Of a stretch of DNA of 18,999 nucleotides, positions 1-4,591 are shown in pieces. A model generated the notes under the pieces. That model ran no database searches and was not told the origin of the DNA. It saw only the letters and a program-made list of their open reading frames with translations. Made by a program: the position numbers and the translations under genes. Position 1 is the stretch's first letter. The number at the start of each line of letters is the position of its first letter. This stretch comes from JAPLDA01 sp043783155 (GTDB lineage Bacteria > Bacteroidota > Bacteroidia > AKYH767-A > 2013-40CM-41-45), in NCBI GenBank assembly GCA_043783155.1, contig JAYVZS010000150.1, forward strand, positions 1 through 18,999, read 5' to 3'.

Positions 1-134
1 CAACAGGATATAGTAAAGTTGACTTAGCCCATCCTCAACCTCGATTATTATTGTCAAAAAATTCCCTAAACATGGCAATCGAAGGAATACATTTTGAAAT
101 GAAACCTGATGGAGAAATTTTTTGGAAACTATAA
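1..134 (+). CDS. C-terminal end of an upstream protein, possibly Cas9 (partial)
   Basis: An open frame enters from the left edge (first full codon at position 3) and stops at TAA 132-134, giving 43 residues that end in HFEMKPDGEIFWKL. I do not recognise the family from this fragment. Its place directly upstream of, and on the same strand as, cas1 and cas2 is where cas9 sits in type II-C loci. The terminal strand-like segment with a 'PDGEI' turn would be compatible with the end of a Cas9 PAM-interacting domain. That identity is inference from context; the catalytic RuvC and HNH motifs lie outside the window, so it cannot be confirmed here. It could equally be another gene. Confidence 0.45.
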   Translation, partial: TGYSKVDLAHPQPRLLLSKNSLNMAIEGIHFEMKPDGEIFWKL

Positions 135-311
135 TCTATAAATTCATGAAAATCAAATCACATCGAAAACCCATTCTATATTTATACGCTTTGCTAAATC
201 CAATCTTGTCAAGAATGACTTGTAGGTGGATTTCAAGAAGACTAAATTATACAGAACGTATAGTGGTTGGCACATTATTGACAGAAATAAAATATGGTTT
301 ATGGTATAGGA

Positions 312-394
312 TGAATAACAAGCAGCTTGTTTGTTCGTTTGCCTGAGGTGGAAAAGAATGAACTGTTGAGTGGAGATTTAAAAAAACGAAAGCC
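312..394 (+). pseudogene. Decayed fragment of the cas1 5' region
   Basis: These 83 bases align with 1814-1893 inside the intact cas1, covering residues 16-42 of Cas1 (from LNNKQL to KKEA). Identity is about 90% by eye. The fragment has an inserted T in the run after the CAGCTT stretch, which shifts the frame, and a further 2-base difference near its end. Homology begins and ends abruptly: no Cas1 start codon precedes it and nothing resembling the rest of Cas1 follows. It therefore looks like the relic of an earlier cas1 that directly followed the upstream gene, or of a short duplication made when the ATPase gene arrived. Confidence 0.8.
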
Positions 395-558
395 ATGACT
401 CACCCTTTTCCAAAATCTAAACTCCTGGAAAAGATTCCCGTTTGATAGATAACAACACCAACAGCCATGACAATCAATGACACCAACAGAACCCGAATGC
501 ATCTTTCAGAACACTTTGAAAAACAAACTTAAACTATCCGGACGCATCCGCTTCAATT

Positions 559-600
559 ATACATTTTGTATAATACATTTTGTATAATACATTTTGTATA
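559..600. repeat. Three tandem copies of a palindromic 14-mer
   Basis: The 14-mer ATACATTTTGTATA occurs three times without a gap and without a mismatch (559-572, 573-586, 587-600). Each copy is itself a near-palindrome, ATACA and TGTAT arms around TTT. The array ends exactly where a TAnnTTTG promoter box begins, 27 bases before the ATPase start codon. That placement suggests operator sites for a dimeric regulator. Replication slippage giving a meaningless microrepeat is the alternative. Confidence 0.85.
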
Positions 601-604
601 TTTG
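597..604 (+). promoter_or_regulatory. Candidate -7 promoter box for the ATPase-cas1 unit
   Basis: TATATTTG at 597-604 matches the Bacteroidota -7 consensus TAnnTTTG exactly and partly overlaps the third 14-mer. Transcription would start near 611, about 17 bases before the ATPase start. A TTTG at the usual 19-21 base spacing upstream is missing (that place holds TACA or its neighbours inside a 14-mer), so the promoter may be weak or activator-dependent. Confidence 0.5.
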
Positions 605-627
605 TGCAGCAATAAGGCAACATCATT

Positions 628-1761
628 TTGAAAAAAGACATCAATCCGTTTCCGCTGAGCGGCTATTACGGTCCCGGCTATTTCTGCGACAGGGAAACAG
701 AAACAAAACGACTGACAGATAACGCCAAAAACGGTATCAACTCTACTCTGCTGTCCGTTCGCAGAATGGGCAAAACAGGATTGCTGCAACATGTATTTCA
801 CACCCTAAAAAACAACCGGAAGGTACAATGCATCTACCTCGATGTATATGCGACACAGAACCTGAAAGACTTTACCAATGCATTGGCGGCAGCCATCCTG
901 AAAGCTTTTCCAGAGAAAAAAAGTACGGGCAAAAAATTTATGGACGTGCTGAAAGGTCTTCGGCCTGTCATCAGCTTTGATGCCTTATCCGGGCAGCCGG
1001 AAGTGAGCATTAATTTCTCACAGCCGAAACAATATGAGCAATCACTAAATGGATTGTTTTCGTTCCTTGACCGCCAGCCGGTTTCGACCATAATAGCCAT
1101 CGACGAATTTCAGCAGGTTGCCACGTATCCCGAAGAAAACACGGAAGCACTGCTGCGTACCATCATACAACAATTAAAAAACGTTCACTTTATTTTCAGC
1201 GGAAGTAACAAACACATGCTTTCTGAAATATTCAGCAACAGCAAACGTCCTTTTTTTGCAAGCACTCAAACCATCCATCTCGATCCTATTCCGGAAGAAA
1301 AATACCTGTCATTTATCACAGCAATCCTGAAATCGCATAAAAGAAAAATAACACCGGAAGCGCTTTTGTTTATTGCCCGATGGACGCGCTTGCATACGTA
1401 TTATACCCAGGTAATCTGCAACCGGTTATTTGCAACCGGCGAAAAAGAAATTACCTTGCCGTTGGTGCAACAGGAATGTAATCACATATTGAATGAACAG
1501 GAAAGTGTATTTTTTCAATACAGGAATTTACTGACGGTCATGCAATGGAATTTGCTTAAAGCCATCGCGCGGGAAGATAAAGTATACCAACCATCGGCGA
1601 GGAATTTTATTCATACTCATGCAGTCGGCACACCTGCAAATGTTCAGCGTGCACTGGAGGCATTGACGACCAAAGAAATGATCTACCGCGATCACGATAA
1701 AAATGGAAATTACTACCGTGTATATGATTGTTTCCTTGCAAGATGGCTTGAACGGCATTAA
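628..1761 (+). CDS. AAA+ ATPase of the archaeal-type (COG1672-like) family
   Basis: The 377-residue protein opens with NPFPLSGYYGPGYFCDRE, the hallmark N-terminus of a large Bacteroidota family of predicted ATPases. A Walker A loop with the family's reduced form (RRMGKT, about 45-50) is followed by Walker B (IIAIDE, 155-160) and a sensor-like SGSNK (191-195). The C-terminal 120 residues look like a winged-helix region ending in YDCFLARWLERH. The enzyme should bind and hydrolyse ATP; its biological role is not known to me. The start is TTG at 628, since no in-frame ATG lies upstream and the family motif begins within six residues. The gene ends 6 nt before cas1 on the same strand, so the two are almost certainly co-transcribed. 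A link to CRISPR function is inference from that linkage only; these ATPases are also widespread as stand-alone, apparently mobile genes. Confidence 0.85.
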   Translation: MKKDINPFPLSGYYGPGYFCDRETETKRLTDNAKNGINSTLLSVRRMGKTGLLQHVFHTLKNNRKVQCIYLDVYATQNLKDFTNALAAAILKAFPEKKSTGKKFMDVLKGLRPVISFDALSGQPEVSINFSQPKQYEQSLNGLFSFLDRQPVSTIIAIDEFQQVATYPEENTEALLRTIIQQLKNVHFIFSGSNKHMLSEIFSNSKRPFFASTQTIHLDPIPEEKYLSFITAILKSHKRKITPEALLFIARWTRLHTYYTQVICNRLFATGEKEITLPLVQQECNHILNEQESVFFQYRNLLTVMQWNLLKAIAREDKVYQPSARNFIHTHAVGTPANVQRALEALTTKEMIYRDHDKNGNYYRVYDCFLARWLERH

Positions 1762-1767
1762 AAAAAC

Positions 1768-2712
1768 ATGATCAAACGCACCCTCTACTTCGGTAACCCG
1801 GCTTACCTGCATCTGAATAACAAGCAACTTATTGTTCATTTGCCTGAAGTGGAAAAGAATGAACTGTTGAGTGAAGATTTTAAAAAAGAAGCCAAAGCAA
1901 CCATACCGATTGAAGATATTGGAGTAGTCGTGTTGGATGAACAACAGATAACCATTACGCATGCATTGCTTTCAACTCTCTTAGACAATAATGTTGCAGT
2001 TATTACCTGCGATGAAACGCATCACCCGAATGGTTTGCTGATGCCGTTAAGCGGCCATACCGTGCAGACAGAAAAATTCAAAGCACAGATTGAAGCTTCG
2101 TTGCCATTGAAAAAAAACTTATGGCAGCAAACGGTTCAGCAAAAAATTTTGAACCAGGCGGAACTTCTGAAAAGAAAAAACATTGAAGTTCAGAACATGA
2201 TTTACTGGGCGGAAAGTGTTCGCAGCGGTGATCCTGATAATTATGAAGCAAGAGCTGCTGCTTATTATTGGAAAAATCTCTCTCCGGTTTTTTTAAAAGG
2301 TTCTGACGAATTCCGGCGTGAACGTTTTGGGATGCCTCCGAATAATTTATTGAATTACGGGTATGCGATTCTCAGAGCCATTGTGGCAAGAGCATTGGTC
2401 GGAAGTGGATTGCTACCTACCTTAGGAATACATCACCGGAATAAATACAATGCATACTGTCTCGCTGATGATATCATGGAACCATACAGACCATTTGTAG
2501 ATTTAATCGTTTGCAGCGTTGTCGAAAAATCTCCAAACATTGATGAGTTGACGATTGATATGAAGAAGGAACTGCTCGGTATTGCAACTGTGGATATCCT
2601 GATGAAAGATGAAAGGAGCCCGCTGATGGTGGGCTTGCAGCGAACGACATCAAGTTTGGCGAAGTGTTTTGAGGGAGAACTGAAAAAAATTACTTATCCG
2701 GAGTTTGTGTAG
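1768..2712 (+). CDS. cas1: CRISPR-associated endonuclease Cas1, type II-C-like
   Basis: Cas1 is the integrase subunit that, with Cas2, inserts new spacers into the CRISPR array. The 314-residue protein has the N-terminal beta domain (KRTLYFGNPAYLHLNNKQL) and the all-helical catalytic domain. Likely metal ligands are E160 in NYEARAAAYYW, H222 or H223 in LGIHH, and E238 in DDIMEPYRPFVD. Length and motifs fit type II Cas1. The ATG follows the ATPase stop by 6 nt. Residues 16-42 are also encoded, in damaged form, at 312-394. No frameshift or missing catalytic residue is seen, so the protein is probably functional. Its usual partner cas2 is not adjacent: a GIY-YIG nuclease gene lies between them. 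Confidence 0.95.
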   Translation: MIKRTLYFGNPAYLHLNNKQLIVHLPEVEKNELLSEDFKKEAKATIPIEDIGVVVLDEQQITITHALLSTLLDNNVAVITCDETHHPNGLLMPLSGHTVQTEKFKAQIEASLPLKKNLWQQTVQQKILNQAELLKRKNIEVQNMIYWAESVRSGDPDNYEARAAAYYWKNLSPVFLKGSDEFRRERFGMPPNNLLNYGYAILRAIVARALVGSGLLPTLGIHHRNKYNAYCLADDIMEPYRPFVDLIVCSVVEKSPNIDELTIDMKKELLGIATVDILMKDERSPLMVGLQRTTSSLAKCFEGELKKITYPEFV

Positions 2713-2747
2713 CGGAGGTATTTTACGGCTGAACTCCATGATCGGGC

Positions 2748-2775
2748 GTCATGCTGAACTTGTTTCAGCATCCCT
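2748..2775. repeat. REP-like hairpin, left copy flanking the GIY-YIG gene
   Basis: This 28-base element contains the hairpin ATGCTGAA-CTTGT-TTCAGCAT. It is the inverted counterpart of the copy at 3181-3208, with 26 of 28 positions identical once one is reverse-complemented. The two differences fall in opposite arms of the same base pair (T-A here, C-G there), so the stem is kept. It resembles the abundant dispersed palindromes of Bacteroidota genomes. Confidence 0.85.
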
Positions 2776-2835
2776 TTATTAACAGGTTCACATTTCGAAA
2801 TTAATTGAGAACAACAAACAACATTTTACTTTTCA

Positions 2836-3207
2836 ATGCCGGAACTTCTCTACACCTATTCCATTTATATTCTCAGTAATAAAAACCGCACTACTTTTTA
2901 TATCGGCGTAACCAACGTTATAAAACGAAGAGTTCTGGAACATAAATCCGGTAAAGGTTCATCGTTCACCACGAAATATAATCTTACCGATTTAATGTAT
3001 CATGAGGAATTTGATGACGTTCGACTTGCGATTCAACGAGAGAAACAATTAAAAAACTGGCACAGAGACTGGAAAATAAACCTTATCAAAAATATTAATC
3101 CCGCTATGGAAGACATAGCGAGTGATTGGTTTGCCCTTGAAATGATTAAAGAATACAAGAATAAAAAAGACGATGAGCAGAGGGATGCCGAAACAAGTTC
3201 GGCATGA
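2836..3207 (+). CDS. GIY-YIG nuclease family protein (YhbQ/URI-type)
   Basis: The 123-residue protein is a compact single-domain GIY-YIG endonuclease. The first motif reads YSIYIL (8-13), the second FYIG (21-24), the catalytic arginine lies in IKRR (29-32), and the metal-binding glutamate is E69 in AIQREKQLKNW. Members of this family cut DNA, but the target of this type is unknown. The last nine residues (QRDAETSSA) and the stop codon TGA are provided by the right-hand REP-like hairpin, so the reading frame runs into the repeat. The gene sits between cas1 and cas2 on their strand, 123 nt after cas1 and 13 nt before cas2. Since both of its ends carry inverted copies of one repeat, I infer a passenger or mobile cassette rather than an original member of the cas operon. 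Confidence 0.9.
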   Translation: MPELLYTYSIYILSNKNRTTFYIGVTNVIKRRVLEHKSGKGSSFTTKYNLTDLMYHEEFDDVRLAIQREKQLKNWHRDWKINLIKNINPAMEDIASDWFALEMIKEYKNKKDDEQRDAETSSA

Positions 3208-3208
3208 C
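3181..3208. repeat. REP-like hairpin, right copy flanking the GIY-YIG gene
   Basis: The hairpin ATGCCGAA-ACAAG-TTCGGCAT lies inside a 28-base element that is the reverse complement of 2748-2775 apart from one compensated base pair. It overlaps the 3' end of the GIY-YIG gene and supplies its stop codon. Confidence 0.85.
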
Positions 3209-3220
3209 ACCTAACTAATA

Positions 3221-3550
3221 ATGCGACTAAACGAATATAGAATTTTGTGGGTACTTGTCTTTTTTGATTTACCGACTGAAACTGCAAAGGAGCGGAAGAC
3301 TGCTGCCAAGTTCAGAAAGACGATTATGGGCGACGGGTTCTCCATGTTCCAGTTTTCGATTTATGTTCGGCATTGCGCAAGCCGTGAGAATGCCGATGTT
3401 CATGTGAAACGTGTAAAACTCCTCTTGCCTGAGAAAGGACATGTCGGCATACTTACGATTACAGATAAGCAGTTCGGTATGATGGAAATCTTTTACGGCA
3501 AAAAATTAAAGGAACACGATCCGATTCCCCAACAATTAGAGCTTTTTTAA
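3221..3550 (+). CDS. cas2: CRISPR-associated endoribonuclease Cas2
   Basis: Cas2 forms the dimeric core of the Cas1-Cas2 integration complex. The 109-residue protein has the ferredoxin-like beta1 strand with the conserved aspartate (VLVFFDLPTET, D16). The later FSIYVRHCAS and GHVGILTITDKQF strands are typical of type II-C Cas2. Length is normal for the family. The ATG at 3221 is 13 nt after the GIY-YIG stop, so it is likely read from the same transcript as cas1. It is the last cas gene before the eroded array, the usual order for II-C (cas9-cas1-cas2-array). Confidence 0.95.
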   Translation: MRLNEYRILWVLVFFDLPTETAKERKTAAKFRKTIMGDGFSMFQFSIYVRHCASRENADVHVKRVKLLLPEKGHVGILTITDKQFGMMEIFYGKKLKEHDPIPQQLELF

Positions 3551-3578
3551 GTCGCCCTTTTACATTAGCATTCTTTTA

Positions 3579-3687
3579 TTTCACGCAGGGGTCACAGAGG
3601 AGCAGAGTTCGCGGAGAAGCAAAATGAAGCCATGATGCTCAATTAATAGCTCTGCTAACTCTGCTCCTCTGCGCGCTCAGCGTGAAA
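3579..3687. repeat. Long imperfect inverted repeat downstream of cas2
   Basis: Arms 3579-3609 and 3657-3687 (31 bases each) pair at 26 of 31 positions around a 47-base loop. The arms have the TTTCACGC...AGAGGAGCAGAG composition of a common dispersed intergenic repeat. It lies 29 bases after the cas2 stop and could form a large RNA hairpin, but lacks a following T-run on either strand. Confidence 0.75.
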
Positions 3688-3701
3688 CATTTCTTCTCAT
3701 T

Positions 3702-3735
3702 AAAAAAATAAATCCCGGCAATTCTTGCCAGGATT
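3702..3735 (-). terminator. Intrinsic terminator, minus strand
   Basis: Arms 3711-3721 and 3725-3735 pair at 10 of 11 positions around a 3-base loop. On the minus strand the hairpin is followed by a run of seven T (3708-3702). This terminates transcription coming from the right, that is from the CRISPR remnant, and not from cas2. Confidence 0.75.
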
Positions 3736-3830
3736 CATTTCAAATGCATCAATTTTTTAATCCTAATCTTCTCGATTCAACTGCTTAATTTTCAATGAAA
3801 TATTTGCAGGTCTGTTGTAAAGAACTGATG
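3702..3830 (-). ncRNA. Possible tracrRNA-like transcript (tentative)
   Basis: A near-consensus promoter on the minus strand inside the complete repeat (TTTG at 3862-3859, 20-base spacer, GATATTTG at 3838-3831) would start RNA near 3824. The transcript would run to the terminator at 3735-3702. Within it, CTGCAAATATTTCATTGAA (minus strand, about 3811-3793) can pair imperfectly with the minus-strand repeat, including nine continuous base pairs (TGCAAATAT). Anti-repeat, short length and terminal hairpin are what a type II tracrRNA needs. The pairing is weaker than usual and the array is degenerate, so this is a hypothesis. Confidence 0.3.
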
Positions 3831-3934
3831 CAAATATCTTCAAAGAACAAACTGAAAGCAAATCACAACATCAGTGATAAACCACTTCAAGTATTTATTG
3901 TTGTAAAGAACTGATGCAAATATCTTCAAAGAAC
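3814..3934. CRISPR. Minimal, eroded CRISPR array: one full repeat, one spacer, one truncated repeat
   Basis: The first unit (3814-3869, 56 bases) begins GTTGT and ends ACAAC and, on the minus strand, starts GTTGTGATTTGCTTTC, as I recall for many Bacteroidota II-C repeats. The spacer is 3870-3899 (30 bases, the normal II-C spacer length). The second unit keeps only the first 35 bases (3900-3934, identical to the first copy). With two copies the repeat boundary is not fully fixed: a shared core of 36 bases (counting one T before each copy) with a period of 86 is the hard observation. It lies behind cas2, where a II-C array is expected. Confidence 0.7.
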
Positions 3935-3947
3935 CATCACACATGTG

Positions 3948-4373
3948 TCACTCTGAATTTAACAGCATCAGATCAACACGATCTTTCATTCCTACCTTCC
4001 CCTTCTTGTCGAGGTAGAAAAAAAAGTACGGACAGTCTGATTGTCTTATCGTACCGCTGCAAGGCGCACTCAGGTTATATCTCATCCCGGTTGGGAACTG
4101 TTTCACCAGCCATCCTTCGTGTGGTTGCTCGTAAATGTAATGGCTGCCAAACATCCCACTAATATAGCTCGTGTCTTTTCCAATCAGTAAGTCCTTATAC
4201 ACTGAGTCAAGCTTGTTTGTGAAAGCCCTGTTTGTGCTGTTATACTTCAGCTCGTTATTGTATGTCCAGTTCTTCTGAACATCTTCCTTCAGATTCCTCT
4301 CAATAAGATTTCTCTGAGTGTTACACCCATTGAGGATTAGGAAAGATATAATTACTGTGAATACTTTCACCAC
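3948..4373 (-). CDS. Small predicted lipoprotein, function unknown
   Basis: The 141-residue product has a short basic start (MVKV), a hydrophobic stretch (FTVIISFLIL) and a lipobox LNGC with the acylated cysteine at position 17. It should therefore be exported and lipid-anchored. The rest shows no family I recognise; it is polar and rich in tyrosine and lysine. The start is GTG at 4371-4373, or the next codon, also GTG. No ATG is available in frame, and a stop lies at 4410-4412. The start overlaps the stop codon of the sorting-domain remnant upstream. The 3' end is 13 bases from the truncated CRISPR repeat, which suggests that the array was cut where this gene was brought in. The signal peptide supports a real gene. 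Confidence 0.6.
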   Translation of the reverse strand: MVKVFTVIISFLILNGCNTQRNLIERNLKEDVQKNWTYNNELKYNSTNRAFTNKLDSVYKDLLIGKDTSYISGMFGSHYIYEQPHEGWLVKQFPTGMRYNLSAPCSGTIRQSDCPYFFFYLDKKGKVGMKDRVDLMLLNSE

Positions 4374-4500
4374 TTTAAGAATGTAGAATGGATGTTGCCA
4401 TATTTCGAGTCAATACCAACGATGTAAATTCCCGCAGGAAGATTTCTAAGATTCAAAGTTAGATTATTTTTTCCTGGATAAATTCTACCTCCGAAATCTT
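4367..4500 (-). pseudogene. Remnant of a type IX secretion C-terminal sorting domain
   Basis: The minus-strand frame ending at TGA 4369-4367 encodes NLTLNLRNLPAGIYIVGID followed by SKYGNIHSTFLKW. This is the classic end of a type A sorting domain (L-PAGIYIV-I---G). Known members are tails of large secreted proteins carried across the outer membrane by the type IX system. Only about 44 residues remain. Upstream the frame continues straight into a dispersed repeat (4501-4535) and then into the rpoC terminator, with no catalytic domain, so it is a truncated relic. Confidence 0.75.
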
Positions 4501-4535
4501 GGAGTCTCCACACCGCCCTTCGTTCGCAATGACGA
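4501..4535. repeat. Dispersed intergenic repeat element (single copy here)
   Basis: Read on the minus strand this segment is GTCATTGCGAACGAAG followed by a GGTGTGGAGACTCC end. It resembles a repeat scattered through many bacterial intergenic regions. Only one copy lies in this window, so its repeat nature rests on recall of the motif. It marks the point where the sorting-domain remnant is cut off. Confidence 0.5.
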
Positions 4536-4538
4536 AAT

Positions 4539-4573
4539 AAAAACGCCTCTCCATTCCGAAGAACAAAGAGGCG
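4539..4573 (-). terminator. Terminator of the rpoB-rpoC unit
   Basis: Arms CGCCTCT (4544-4550) and AGAGGCG (4567-4573) close a hairpin 18 bases beyond the rpoC stop. On the minus strand it is followed by TTTTTATTT. It ends the long ribosomal protein and RNA polymerase transcript. Confidence 0.8.
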
Positions 4574-4591
4574 AAAAAAAAACTTTTATTT

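Larger units (their letters stand above)
135..627. other. Gene-poor stretch between the upstream gene and the ATPase
   Basis: No convincing gene is present in this stretch of almost 500 bases. It holds the cas1 relic (312-394) and the tandem palindromes with promoter (559-604). The remaining sequence (135-311 and 395-558) shows no motif I recognise. An open frame that runs from the end of the upstream gene into the cas1 relic is a junction product, because its last residues are simply cas1 codons before the frameshift. Confidence 0.6.

Noticed and set aside
122..346. Open frame of 74 residues on the plus strand after the partial upstream gene
   Set aside because: It begins inside the end of the upstream gene and its last residues are cas1 codons before the frameshift; it is a junction product of the cas1 relic.
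559..600. Tandem 14-mers as a second CRISPR array or plasmid-type iterons
   Set aside because: There are no spacers between copies, the unit is too short for CRISPR, and no replication protein is nearby.
743..790. Broken Walker A motif in the ATPase (the usual first glycine is missing)
   Set aside because: RRMGKT is the normal form in this ATPase family, so it is not evidence of inactivation.
3033..3287. Minus-strand frame of 84 residues over the GIY-YIG 3' end and cas2 start
   Set aside because: Part of it is the translated REP-like hairpin; it lies antisense to two well-supported genes.
3914..4162. Plus-strand frame of 82 residues starting in the truncated CRISPR repeat
   Set aside because: It is antisense to the lipoprotein gene, starts inside a repeat and has no recognisable motif.
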